This document shows positions 33,611-47,600 of a DNA stretch of 64,000 nucleotides, in pieces. Origin of the DNA: Ahaetulla prasina (lineage: Eukaryota; Chordata; Lepidosauria; Squamata; Colubridae); assembly GCF_028640845.1 (NCBI RefSeq), contig NC_080540.1, positions 161,595,438-161,659,437 of the forward strand, in the 5' to 3' direction. The position numbers were made by a program, and so were the translations under genes. Numbering within the stretch: position 1 is the stretch's first letter; each line of letters starts with the position of its first letter. The notes beneath the pieces are model-generated. The model saw only the letters and a list, made by a program, of their open reading frames with translations. It was not told where the DNA came from and ran no database searches.

Positions 33611-36339
33611 TTATTTACCATGCCCTCCCAATGAGACAGTATTGAATTAGGTTGGCCAGTAGCGCAACTGACAGCTTCATTTGTTCTTTCTCATAACAAA
33701 ACACTAGTTGTCAATGAGAATCTAGGCACCAGTTCAGACAGCAGATTCAATGCTATTGTGAGCCCTTATTTCTCAATAGAAAATATGCAAAACCAAAATT
33801 CTACGTCCTTTCTCTGGACCGGCATTGCATTCATTTAACAGCAAGCAGAATTCTGAAGTGTTCTTTTTTAAATGAAAGAATGCAGCACAGTTATGTTTTG
33901 ATAGGTACAAAAAAGTAATATAAATTAAAAAAAGAAAAGAAAACTAAAATACCTTATCATCTGTCCCACTTGCCAGCAAGCTCATTTCTTTTCCTATTAA
34001 CCTGAGAAGATCCTGGCTACACCTGCTGTGCACTGTTATTGGAACTGTCACTAAGGAAACAGATACCCTGTTGGGACAAGTTATATTTCAAAGCCCTTGC
34101 CAACTTGCATTTTTAGCATATCAAGGGAGCAAGGAAAAGGGGGGGGGAGGTGGGGAGGAAGACAAGTGACAGGATGTCTGAAATGCTTGTTAAAAGGAAG
34201 TCTGCAGACATTCAAAATACATTTTGCTTCTTTTAAACAAAGGAGAAAGGAAAAGGAGAAATTAAAATTAAACACCACGTCACAGAAGAACAGAAGCAGC
34301 AGCATCATATTCAGGCAAGGAAACAGTTGGAGAACAAGCGGCATTAAAGTCCTGAGAAGCTGGATTGATTGAGTGACAATAGCAACACCAATAACAGAAA
34401 ACCTGCATGAAGCTTAGCATGCCACATATACATTTACACATATATAGATAGACAAGTGCATTTGTGTGTGTGTTATATGTGTGTTTTCTAGTGGGTGGAA
34501 ACTGAGGAATAATAAAAAATCTTTGTATAGACTGGCAGCACGGAGTTACACAACCCCTTAGAGGACAATGGTTTATTAAAAAAAAAAACATAATTAGGAA
34601 AACAAAATAGTGGAAGAGTTGGCAAGTTGCAAGCTCATGATAGCTACACTCTATCTTTCTGCACCTTTTCCTCTGGTTGTGATTCAAGCTAAACATTGGC
34701 CCACTAGCAAGATGTCAAGGTCAGTCCAAGATACACACGCACACACTCTGACAAGAAGCAGAAGAAAAAGAGAGAGATTACTTCCAATTCTTCTTTTTTT
34801 GTTCTCAATCTACCCTGTGATAGCAATGAGTAAGAAACTCGGTATTTATTTTGGAAGAGACAGATGGAAAAAAGCAATAGGTGACATCATCTGAAGGAGA
34901 AATAGGATGGAAAACCTTTGACCAAAAAAAAAAAAAAGTAAGAGGGGAAGCAATTTGGAATGTATGCCCCCATCTTCTTCTCTTTGAAATAGTCCATGAT
35001 TTAACGCCACAATTTTGAAAAGCTCAGCTTAGTTTAAGCATGTCAGCTTAGCTTTTGAAATGAACATGGCTTATAAGAGTATTGAATCTTTAGCATTTGC
35101 AAACAGAGGTACTTTTTCCTGTTTCCTTGCCATTGAGCGAACTTTTAAGTTGTCCCCAAACAACTTTGTTTAGTTACATCCTGTAGCTTAGCACTGTGTA
35201 ACTTTGAAGCTACTACTGTAATGCTTATGAATGATTCTGCAACTACTCAGATTCCAAAGGTATAAATCAGTGTTTTTCAACCTTGGCAACTTTAAGATGT
35301 CTGGACTTCAGCTCCCAGAATTCCCCTGTCAGCCTAGAAGTCCATATATTTTAAAATTGTGAAGATTGAGAAACACTGGCATAAATCATTCTATTTTTTT
35401 TTCTAGACACAGTAAGAGATGCCCTTGTGAATGTTCTTCCTTCCCGTTATTGAAATACGCCTTAGCTCTTTCCACCTGGTAACTTGAAAACCAAAGAATT
35501 CCCATTGTGTTTTGATGGCTTTCCCCTTGAACTACAAAAATTAAAGTCTGTATTAGATAACAACATGACCAAAAAGATATCCCTGATAATATGCATAGTA
35601 CAAATTATGTGATCTACAATGCATACAGCAGGCCTGCCATTTCCTCTTCCAGAACAGCAAAATCACCCATCAGTTGCAGCAGCTAAGAGTGAGGGTTTCT
35701 TACTCTCTTCACAAAACAATTTGAACAGTTCAAACCGGACCAAATTATGGAGCTTACCACCTTCAGAGCCGTGAGCTGGAATCCTGTGTGAAAGTGTAGA
35801 ATGGAAGGTCAGGTACCATGTTGATGGATATGCTACAAAAACGGTCGGGATGCTAAAGTTTTCTACAAAAATGGCCAGCACCAGCAAAACACCACAGCAC
35901 CTCCCAAGAACTGCTTTCTCTTGCTACAGTAGCCAAGACAAGGAAGCACCACGAGTAACCGAACTAAGGGAGGCTTAGTGTTAGCACAATGTATACCTGA
36001 ACTTTAACCATTTAAGATCACACTGTATAAGGCTATCCAAATGGTTGATTCTAGATAGGATGAGAAATGGTCTCTAAAGTGTGGCAAAATGACTTATTCC
36101 AAAGCCACCCTTTGGAAAGATGATGGCCCTATGATAGATGTTTGAGGCAGGACCTATGTGAAATATACTTTGTTAGAAGCTCCATAGCTGCCCTTCACTC
36201 ATTTTTAAGAAATCAAAAGAATAAAACAAATGAACAAAACAAAAACTGTATCCACCCCATTTTGAACAAGGGGCTTAGTTATGATCAGTCTGTCTGGCTG
36301 CAGTTCACTGGTTAGTTCTATGCCATGCAACTGGCGACA
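33611..36339 (-). other. probable ATF7 3' UTR / downstream flank
   Basis: Mostly unique AT-rich sequence follows the ATF7 stop. It contains one MITE (35268-35378) and AATAAA on the minus strand at 34577-34572, one of several possible signals. The true 3' end cannot be fixed from sequence; the UTR could run much further toward NPFF. Confidence 0.35.
35268..35378. mobile_element. hAT-like MITE (family A), copy 3
   Basis: Ends cagtgtttttcaacc and ttgagaaacactg. 8-bp target duplication gtataaat / gcataaat. Confidence 0.75.
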
Positions 36340-36557
36340 TCATCTGCCAGCAGACTGGGACTGCGGCGCCATAATGACATGTGACTGTATGGGCACGTTC
36401 AGTTCTGTCCTTTGGTTGGCCATCTGAGTGAGGACTGAAGTGGCAACGGCTTCAGCTGCAGAGCGGACATTCAGCCCATTGGGAGATGCAGTCACCGAAC
36501 TGTGCTGGATGACAGGAGCTGGAGAACCGGTGGGCTCAGAACTCTCTTTGGGGCTTT
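36340..36557 (-). CDS. ATF7: ATF7 terminal coding exon
   Basis: Completes Glu411, then SPKESSEPTGSPAPVIQHSS, the conserved helix-like RSAAEAVATSVLTQMANQRT, and QSQSAGR followed by TGA at 36342-36340. The acceptor is aaaaattag. Confidence 0.97.
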
Positions 36558-38580
36558 CTAATTTTTCAAGAAAAGGGAAAAAGAAAATAGCATTAGTGAT
36601 TGGGCTTGGCTTTACAGACTTCTACAGAACATGCTTCAGCAACTATTCTGCCAGTTCTCACCAGTTACATTTTCTCAAACGAGTTGCTCTTTTTGGCCAC
36701 AATATTCTCTGTACAGAAATTCAGCTTTAATACAAGCTTAACAAGCCTGAAACTACAACTCATTCTGAGGCTAATCAAAAGCATCTGTATAATCTTGTGT
36801 TGGATACACAGAACACATTATCATAGAATTTTCATTTTACACAGCATATTATGTGAATCCAGCCACTGTATTTGGTAAACCATAGTTTATTGTTGTGTGG
36901 AGTCAGCCGATTATGGTTTCTTTTTCTTTTAAAAAAAAATCAGCCACATATCACAATAATAAAACTGAATGTGCATAACTGAGAAGAATTTGATTGGCAT
37001 TATTTAGATGCCAATTGAATTTCTTTCCCTACAGCTAAGGCTTATAATGTGAACTTCCAGAATTGAAGAGGAAAAAGAAAAGAAATACAGTTTTACAGCA
37101 CTGGGGAAAAAAATCAGCCTTTGGGGGAAAATAGGTTTTGTTCTATAGCTGCAAATGTGTAGAATCTTTTTCAACTGGGTCTTCTTGAGATAATATGGAC
37201 TAAATCATCCAAAGGAAAAACTGGCCATAATAACTGGGATACTGAGAATTCTATCCCCAGCAGTTTTGGAATAGCTGAGGTCAGAGTTGGTGTCCTTGTA
37301 ATATTCAATTATAGTATGCTTTTTTAATCTTGATGTCAGCTTTGGAAGCCATATTAGGCCGAAGGCTTCCATGCACTGCCACAATTCTCCTCTGTGGGAA
37401 AAGAGGGGAGGAGGGTGGTAGTGTAAGGGATGATTAGACATAATAACATTTTCTGCCGGTCAAGGTCAGGCTGGGTTCACATCTGGAGGAGTGGGTGGAG
37501 TGATGCTTCGACATGGGACGGTTGAGGATTGGAGCATGTGACCGGCAGAGGGGTCATGAAGGTGGAGATTTTGGTGTTTGTATTACTGAGGGAGGAACCG
37601 GAATCCCCAGTTTCGGTTTTCCTCCAACTATGTTGGATGTTGGTTTCGGAGTCTTTCCTGCAGGAGGGGTTTTCTGGAACGCTGACACTTGACTGATTCC
37701 AAAATGCTACTTCATAAAATGCTGAAATCCTAAAATCTGTATTTGATCTTGATAAAGGAAAATATTTGTAACTCAGGGTTGAAATTGGGGTCCTTCTCTG
37801 AGCTTGGTTGCTTTTTTTGCAGACATTTTCAGTATCCAAACTAGGTGACATCATCAGTGCTACAAGAAAACAACCAAATTCATAGAGCACCCAGGACCCC
37901 TGCATTTGACCCCATTTGCCCTGCCTGATTCTGCTTACCAAGATAACCTTGTGTTTTCTTCTGTAATGCAGTGACAGGGCAGTCCTTGTGAGCCAACAAT
38001 AGTTGTTTGAGCTGCGCAACTTCATTCCTTAATAATGTAACTTCGTTCTATGAGAAAGGAAACATTTAATCTCATTGCGTTGGTTTAACATCCAATCTTG
38101 AATCTTGTTAAGTGTTCATTTGAAACAGTGAGAGAACAATCAGAGGTATGATTTCTGTATTTTTTGTATGATTTCTGTATTTTTATCTGGCTGTGAACCG
38201 CCCTGAGTCCTTCGGGAGATAGGGCGGTATAAAAATTTGATTAAAATAAATAAAAATAAATAAATAAGGTACAACATAAATATGAAGGAATTTATAGATG
38301 ATGGGTTTCAGCCAGCACCTTTTACTCATTACGTAGCTTAGAAAATGCTTCATTCGTCGTACCCCCTTTTTTAGCATTAAAACTGCTATGATCCTATGGC
38401 TCAATCCTATGCGTAAATTGTGTCTTTTGCTATTGGGGTATCTTTGAAAAAGCCAATTTGGAAACCTGGTAGTGAACAAGGAGATTCTAATCTAAGAAAC
38501 CTTGAAATAAAACATGTTTTAATCCTGAAAATCTTTTGAGATAAATCAGGCTAAACATAATCCACATGTGCACTTGTACA

Positions 38581-38611
<31 letters not shown>

Positions 38612-41600
38612 TCAGGCAGTAGTTTCAAATCTTTTCCACCAATGAAATATAAAGTGGAAGCAACAGGGCTAATGCAAAGTACCTTGGAAGGATTTTACAA
38701 AAAATGGTGCTGAAAAATCACAAAGGCAAAACTAGTGCATCTCCCAGGTTTACTTCTATTAGCATACTAGCTTCATGGAGTGCTGGGGTTATTTTTGGTT
38801 TCTAGCAGACAGAGGCTGCTTATAGGGAATGCAGGTAGCAGCCTGTTTTAATACTGGAGGTGAAGCTGCTTATACTTCATGGTAGGCTTGCTTAGTTGCA
38901 TTCCTTGTGTAAATCTCTCAAAAAAGGTGGGAGCACCATGTCAAGGGCACATGTGGAAATAACTCAAGTGTATTAACATTCTTATTATTATCACTGAAAG
39001 GGAGATTACACTGAACTTCAGTTTCTCCCTCAAAGACAGAACTATCCCTGTTGGCTGAGGTCCAAGAATCAGAAGGCTCAATTCTTTTTCCTCAAAGGCG
39101 GGAAACTTTAATTAAGCTTCAGGATAAGTTAAGCAACATGGTAGTAAAAAGCAAAGCCAAAAATTCATAGCAGCGCAAATAGCTTGGCTCACAATCTAAC
39201 ACCAGCAATATATCAAATCAGGCCAAGGTTCCACAGCAGACAGGAGAAGCAGCTAAGCTTCCAATGTTAAGAGGCAGATGGAAAGCATGAAAAGGTTCCT
39301 TTTATGCATCTAGACCACACAAAAGTTAAAATGTCTTTCTTACTCATAAGAATAACAGAAAGTTTCACTTCTCAGGATATTTTGAAATGACAACAATATA
39401 TTGATAATAACGTATTAAACGTATTAAACGTGATAGGAACAAAGAAAAAGAAGAAGAGGGCTATCAATTATCCTTGTCAAAAAAGGGGGAGTAAACAACT
39501 GCCGCAGCAAGATTGGAATTGAGTGGTAAGTTTTTCTGAAGAAGTCCACCTGACAAGTAACAAGAAATAAAAATGACTGAGGCCCTAATGTCTGTTCCAC
39601 AAAATGGCCATTCCCACAAGGAGCTATAATTTAATCAAGGGAACTATAATCTGAGAAAGTGTGTGTTAGTAGAACGCATTCTTTCAGAGACCTCAAATCT
39701 CCCCCCCCGTCTCCCTGGCAAGGAAAGCTCCTCCAGATGGTAGACAGCCAAGACCAAGAATACCTACTGCATGCCAGGCTCTTCAAAGATAAGTAATGAA
39801 GGTCTCAGAGTATAAAAATCACCTCCACACTACATTCGGATCCCATAATTTCAGATTATATTGGCTAGGAACAAATTTATGAACAATAGATCTCACATAA
39901 GTACCCTGAAGGATGATGGTCTTGAAAATAAAGCAAGGATAGATATGGTATTAAGGGTACGTTTATCATACTGTAGGCATGTTGGCAAGCCTACTTACAC
40001 TTAGATGGATATTCTGTGTGGTGAGCTCTTCTGCTTTCTTTTCCAAAGACGACACCCAGAGCTTGCGTTTCTGGCGGCAACGGGAGGCAGCAGCGCGGTT
40101 CCGCTCCAAGAAACGCTGCCTACGTTCGTCTGGATCTTCATCTGCTGTGCGTCTCCGTCGGCCACCTGTACTTGGTGTGGGTTGAGCTGGGGAAACCTGA
40201 GGACAAAGGACAGATAGATGGGCAGGCTATTCAGACAGAAGACGGGGTAGATTGTTCAAAGAAAAAGAGGAGGAACCTGTGGCTTTCTGGTGTTATTAAA
40301 CTACACCTCCCAGCATCTCTTGCCCACTCTAGAACTGCTGGAAGTTGCAGTTCAGCCATTATCTGAAGAGGCCCATCTTGTATTAAGAACTCAGCAGTCA
40401 TTACATACTTATATGGACCAAAGAACTCAACCAAGCAATTTTGGGGACTATTAGTACTGCCCTAATGCTATCAAATGCTACTTTACTGTTTAATGTTTGC
40501 TTTTTTTATTCTTGATTGTTTTTATTATATTTTGCATGATATTTTCTGTAAACTGTTCTGATATTTTCTCTGAGAATAAAAAGTAATACCTGTAATCTTT
40601 TAATGAACAAACAATGAATAATACTTTCTTCCGATTTGTCTGCTTCCCAATAGTCTCTCTGTAAAATAGATGTGCAAGACGTATGGATGTCTATTGCTGT
40701 GCATTTATCTACAAGCAGCTTGGAATATTCGGTGCACCCTTTTATCAATTTTTTTTTTAAAAAAAACCTCCTCTTTTCTCTTTTGTCTGTTCAAGCATCT
40801 ATATTATTTTTGCAATGAGGTGCTTGTGTGGTAGAGGCAACACTGTAATAGTCACTGAAATCCTTTTTATTTTTAAGTAGCCAAATGGAAATAACTGCCA
40901 AAAGCAAAAACAAATTTGCAGGTTCCCACCTTAGCTCAGCCTCTCCAAATGGGCACTATAATTAGACAGACAGTTTCCACTTCTCTATACTTGCTGTCAG
41001 TCAGGCAACATATGGACAGTAAACTTCTGGAAGCTCTTACTGACAGAGCAGGTGGTAATTGTGATGGAAGGCTGGCATTTGGTAAGCTGGCAGGACCAAA
41101 TGGGGTGCATTTAAACTCAAGTAATTAAGACAGGAAGAGAGACAGAGGGAGAGAAGATTTGTAAACACTGCTTCTCTGTTTCTGACTCTGTCCCCATTGC
41201 TCTTGTTTCTCAGGGATAAACATCTGGTAGCAATGCTGACAGAAGCAATGGAGGCTCTCCCTAGTCTACCCACCTGCCCAGGGAATTAGAAACCAAGTGC
41301 TTTAAACCTGGTACATCCTGCAACTAGAAAGCTGTAATTTGGCAATAAGGAAAAACAACATACTGAATTTTCAAGCTTATTTTCATTTGCAAAATTTGAA
41401 GTTTGTTCTAAAGTAGTTTTTCAGAAACTGCAAAAAGGAGAGTTGGTTCTCTAAGGAAATGGGGAAAGACCAGTGGTGGGATTCAGCCAGTTCGCACCAC
41501 TTCGGGAGAACCGGTTGTTAACTTTGTGAGCAGTTTGGCAAACTGGTTGTTGGAAGAAATCATTAGGGTAGAGAACCGGTTGTTAAATTACTTGAATCCC

Positions 41601-44600
41601 ATCACTGGGAAAGACTATAAAAAGATGTACAGGAACATAAGGGAAGAGAAATCCAAAACAAAGTATCATTTATTTCCAGATAACTAAAAGTCTGCTGGAA
41701 GCGGATGACGGTTTTCCTTCCCTTTTCCAGAAATGATTACATTATTGTATAAGAGAGTTCATCAGCCCCTGATATACACTCATCACATAATTATCAGATC
41801 GTTCTTGTTTATAATGGTTCAAAATCTTAAATTTGTATTTGTTCTTAAAAAATTTGAATAAATACCATAGCAAATGATGCCATGCCACCATCATGCTCTC
41901 TCTAATAACATAGTTAGCTCAAGCCCCTACTTAGAAATTCCCCATTCCCCTTTTCTTCACAAGGACCAGAACATTTTTCTTTTATATAAAACTCTGGCTC
42001 CAAATAGTAACAGTTGGGTTTTAATTAAGTATTGTAGGTGATGGTAAACCTATGGCACGCGTGCCACAGGTGGCATGCCAAGCCATATCGGTAGGCACGT
42101 GAGCTCAGCTCCGGTGCGCATGCGTGCGCTGATCAGCTGATTTTCGGGCCTTCTGGGCCCACCGGAAGTTGGGAAACAGGCTGTTTCTGGCCTCCGGAGC
42201 AGGGGGAAGGCCTATTTTTTGCCTTCCCCAGGCTCCAGAACCTTTCTAGGAGCCTGGGACAGGCGAAAAAGGCCTTCCCCATTCCCCCGGAGGCCCTCTG
42301 GAGGCCGGAAACAGCTCTGGAGCCTGGGGAGATTGAAAAATGGGCCTACCAGGCTCACCGAGCCATCACATGCCCAAAGCGGGGGGAGCGCAGGGGATTG
42401 CGCGCACATGCACGGGGGGCGGGATGCATAGAATTATCAGTGTGGGCACATGCATATGCGACTACCCCACACTCCCCCCGCTTTTGGCACACAATGGCAA
42501 AAAGGTTAGCCATCACTGGTCTAGCAAGTGCCCTTACAAATTTTCACGGCAGCTTTCCTAAATTTGGGCTCTTTCCTTTAGCTGATGAGCCTGCCAGCTG
42601 AGGAAGGACAAGATGTATTGTAGTCTCACTTCTGTTTCCTGAATCCTTACTTACTCCAATTTGGCACTTAACCAACCTGTGGCTGGGCTGGAGAAGGTGC
42701 ATCAGGGTGCTGGATAAGTATCTGACCCTGTTCAGGATGGGAAGTCACCATTGTGCTCGCTGATCCCACCATCATGCTGCTGCCGTTCAGTGAGGAAGTA
42801 ATTCCTTGCGTCAGGCTGGCTTTTAGCCTCTGCATGGGAGGAAGACAAAACAAACAAACTAGGAGAAGCCCAACTTTCTCCTTGTTGAGATGGCACAGTG
42901 GTTGAAACGCAGTATTGCAAGCTAACTCATTGCCAGGAGTTCAATCCTGAGGGACTCAAGGTTGACTCAGCCTTCCATCCTTCCGAGGTCAGTAAAGTGA
43001 GGATCCAGATTGTTGGGGGTAATGTGCTGACTCTGTAAACCGCTTAGAGAGGGCTGAAAAAACACTATGAAGTGGTATAGAAGTCTAAGTGATATTGCTA
43101 TTGTCGATGTTTTAAACACATATTTGGAGTTTGCTAAAAAGAGGCAGTCTGTTGAAGAAAGGGGCAGTAAACCTGACATGCTGTTAACTGAAGGGTCACA
43201 TTTATGTTCCTAGAAGAAAAATAAAAACCTGGATTAATGGATGTAAAAACTTCACATGTGACTGGGAATTCTTTTTGCTGAGGAAATCTGAAAAAATCTC
43301 AATTTTTTTGGGAGGAGAAGCTCTCATTAATATGGAATGTTTAAACAAGAATTCTTCCTTTCCCATACAATTAAGAAATAAGTCACCATAAAATGTTCAG
43401 ACAGCTGGAATTTTTCTAGTAAAACATTGGGGTTTTTATTACATTTTACTTCGTTTTCCTTCCAAGGAATGTTTGTGTTAGTCTCAAAATAATTTGGTCA
43501 AATGGAAGACGGTTAAAAGAGAGAGATTATAAAACTACCAAGAGGATTTGCCTGTAAAATAGAATAAAATATTCTGTTGGTGTAAAGGATGTCTAGTCTG
43601 AAGAAGTACAGGAACTGCTTTTCTTACATTTGTGTGATATTTGCTCAGATGTAAGTTAATATCTACTCTTAATATGCTGTATTTGGACATGTCTACACTT
43701 TTGTGGCTATACTCTTTGTAACCCCAAGCCAGAATTCAAAGAACTCTGCATCAATTTTATATGCTAAAAAGGATTTTACAGTGGTTTTGGATGAATACCT
43801 CCTCTTCTACTGCTATATATCAGCCTCCGTGGATGGGAATTTGGGGTTTTGCAATTCCAGCATGTCTCGAAAGCTCCAGGTTGGGGAAGGCTGCCATACA
43901 CCAAGTTGCTTTTGAACGCGAGAGGGAATTTTAAAAGCAACTTTATTGTATTTGGCATGAGAATACAATTCAAGAGAAAAAAAACACACCACTGTGAGCT
44001 TTAGCAGTTTTGGATCTAGTAGTACTTCAAGTCTATAAATTGCGCAAGCAGTGATGGCAAAGGGGACTAAGCCTGACTTCTGAAAAACGATACAACAACC
44101 TAAAACATTTTTACGAGATGAAATTTCTTTAAAGTGGTGTTTTCTCAATCTTGGACTCTTTTAAAAGTTGTGTGGATTTCAACTCCCAGAATAATATCCC
44201 AGCCAGCCATGCTTTCAAGACTAGAATGATAGAATTTTTTTTTTTTAAATCTGCAATGCATCTTGGTGCATAAATCTCTCTCATTCGATTCTTTAAAAGG
44301 AGCCATCTTGTGAACAACGAAATAGAATCAGGAGCTCACCATTTTAGCTTCAGAGTGTCCTGGAAGGCCTGATGGTGAAATTGAGCCACTGCTGATAATC
44401 GGGGGACCAGGAATACCAGGAATGTTTGGCACCATAGGCATCGGCCTTGCCAGCTATATATTGGAGGAGGAGGAAAAAGAAGCACCTCAGGTTTTCTTTT
44501 TTTTACTTAGAACACACCGAAAAGGGGGGGGGGAAAGCCTCACAAAAATCTCACTATTGGTGTTTGCATGAAACCCACAAATGTTCACTTTCTCTGAACC

Positions 44601-47600
44601 ATTCCAATTGGCTACAACAGCCAAATCCTCTTTTTTTTTATTATAATGTCCCAAATATCCTTATTTGATTTTAGGTATCCGTGTGCAACTTCTCAACAGC
44701 CGCCTAAAAACTGTAACATAATGCTAACTCTCAAACAACTTGTATCTTGAAATCGGGGATTGCTGGCAATCTGCTGATCATAAGGAAGATTATGGCTCCA
44801 GATAACTAGGCCCACAGAATTGTTTTAGAACAAAGGCATTTGGAGATCAATCAGGCTAAAACAATTAAACCGTTAGTCTTGAATTAGAGGGGATGGAACA
44901 CAACACTGAGCAATATTCAAGGCTATTGTCATCTTTCAGATAACGTATTTTTATCATATTTTGTGGAAGGGACAAAAATAATAAGTCAGAAACGAAGTGC
45001 AGATGCCTGAAATTTTTAGAGGGAGGGCAGAATCAGAATTACATTTTTATCGTAAGGAGAAAAACTTTTGACAGATTTGATATCCTCTGTAAGGTTCTTT
45101 GCAATTTCCCCCCCTCATTTTATGATATTGTTCACCTTCAGAGCAATTGGAGAGGGGAGATGCTGGGTAAGCTAAGTAAAATTCATAAGAGTATTACTCA
45201 TACATCCTGGAGAAAAGGCAGTCATTTGCAAAGCTCCCCACTAGGTACATAGAGAGATGTCTTCTGCTGTCTTAACAAATTAGCCTTTCCAATTTGTTGG
45301 AGTCGACCTATTTCCAGTGTGGCAGAAACTTTCTAAACACTTAAAAGTCAGTGAAAATTTACCGCACAAAGAAGCAGACACTTGATTTGCATGCAACATC
45401 AGAAATAATACAAGATGCACCAGAAGGTACTCATGTTTGTCAAATCCATATGCAGAAATAAAAGCTAAATAACCATTTCATGCCCCAAAGAGGCCAGGGA
45501 GGGAGTTTTTCCTGGCTTGGAAAAGCTGACATGTTCTCTGCAAGCTTGAATGGTTTCAAGCACAAAGCTAGCTAATCAGAAAGCCTGCCATTCCCAGCCC
45601 CAGAACCAACAGGGCCAGCCATCTGTTCATACAAGGATTCAGCCTGAGCCTTCCTGACCAGTGACTTGGTTGGCAGGCACGGCTACCCTCACAGGCAGTG
45701 GCTCTCACCACCCCTATGTTCTCTACTCCAACACAGGCTTATCTCATGCAGAGAAGTAGAGGGAGATGTCAATTTTTGCAAATTAAAGTGCCGCATATGC
45801 TCTGCAAAGGGAAAAAGCTGTCCCTTCCTTTATCAAAATCAGCCATGCTGGAAGCTTTCATTACCGATATGACAGAAGGCATCTGAACGGGTGGGCCAGG
45901 AAGGACCGGCATAGTCTGTCCATTCACAAGGTGCATGACAAGTGGTACAGAACTGGTAGGAGACCTGGAAAAGATTTCAAGCAAAAAGAAAACGCGTCAA
46001 ACAAACTTCAGTCCATTTGGCAGGGAAGTGAACTCTCTCTCCAGCAAATCCTGGTTGCACGTGATTCTCCCATTCCTTCTCCAAATTCCCCATGGTGCTC
46101 TAACCAACGAACAGCAAACTATTTTCTTAATCTTTTTAACTGCTAACTAAATTGACGGAGTAAACATGGATCGCAAAGCCATAGTTGATTCTAAACTAAT
46201 ACAGTACTTCTCGTTCAGCAACCTGGTCACTAAGTGAAGAGATTGCTAAGCGAAACTTCATGATTTTATGATCTTATTTCAATTTTCTTTTCCTTTACAG
46301 ACCTGTAAAGGTTGTAAATATGAGGACCGGTCACCAAGTTACTTCTTCATTCCCGTCACAAATGTAAGTGGTTGCTAAATATGGCAATCGCTAAGCAAGG
46401 ACCACCTGTAACTAAAGCCAGCTTCTTCTCCCAATCCATTTCAAAATGTAACTGATGAAACCATATCCCAAAGCATGTTTCCTTCCCTCGTGGCTATTTT
46501 TGGGCAATTATAAATTCCACTGCCATACTCCATAAGACTTGATACCAGAACACTTCAGGAGAAAATTCTACCTCATAAATTGCTCAATTTTAGGACTGAA
46601 TTTAGGATGTTTTCTCTTCCCTTTAAAGTTTCTATTTACCCGAGCTGTCTGTTGGAAGGTGGTGCCTGGGTGATGACTGAGGTTGGAGAAGGAAGAGTTG
46701 GATGTAGGGGGTCATATCCCAAGTGCAGTGGCAAAGATCCAGGACGGACAATAGTTGGTGTAGGCGTAGAAATGATAATAGGTTTTGAAGTGCTCTCCTA
46801 AGAGAAATGCAGACAGTCAATGCCAGATTCCCACCACTACCCTCCTTGTGTAATGCTATTAATTTTTGCTTTATTATCTTATTGATTACTTAATTACATT
46901 ATTTATCATATTATTGATTATTATTGATGGAAACAGAGAAACAGGGCCTGAAAAAAAAATACAAAAAACACCCCTCTTTCTTAAGGCAGACCAAATAACA
47001 CCCTGCTAACTCCAAATATCTGATAGGGCTGAGATCTATAAATATTGCATGAATGTAGTGTCAAAAATCCCAATTTTATCAAAAGGCAAAAGGTCCAAAT
47101 CTTCTCAAGCCAGGAATCTACAGCACTCAGTTTCATCATGATCAGGATAATTATTACAAGGATTGCTTGATTTAAGAAATGAGTTGAACAGATTTATTTA
47201 TTTATAGCATCTAGTAGCATCACACCCCAAAATAGGGTGGGATTTAATGTACCTCACGAAGTAGTACAATAGTATGGAAAACATGGATCAATGTGATCTG
47301 CAGGCATATTGGTAGATGATAATAGGCAATTGGAACTATATTATTAAATATAAGAGCTATTTGGAATTCAAAAAGATGTTCATTCAAATTCAAATCCAAT
47401 CCCAATGCTTTTCTCTAGTAGCAAGAACTTCAAGAGCAGGAATAAGCCACATTCCCATAAATTTCATTTCGTTCTTTTGAGTTCTTTCCTGCTTTATGAT
47501 TTGGTTGAGATCCATTGCTAGGAATGTGGAGTTGCCAGCAGACATGAAGCCAAGAAAGGATTGCATAGAGAAAGACACTGGCCTGGTGATAATTTAAATT

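Larger units (their letters stand above)
40197..42676 (-). other. ATF7 intron upstream of the bZIP exon
   Basis: Holds MITE families C (41471-41607) and D (42035-42518). 40210-41460 is AT-rich without recognised elements. Confidence 0.5.

Noticed and set aside
37477..38025. 182-codon minus-strand frame
   Set aside because: It runs out of frame through the ATF7 zipper exon and an intronic repeat; the zipper reading frame is the supported one.
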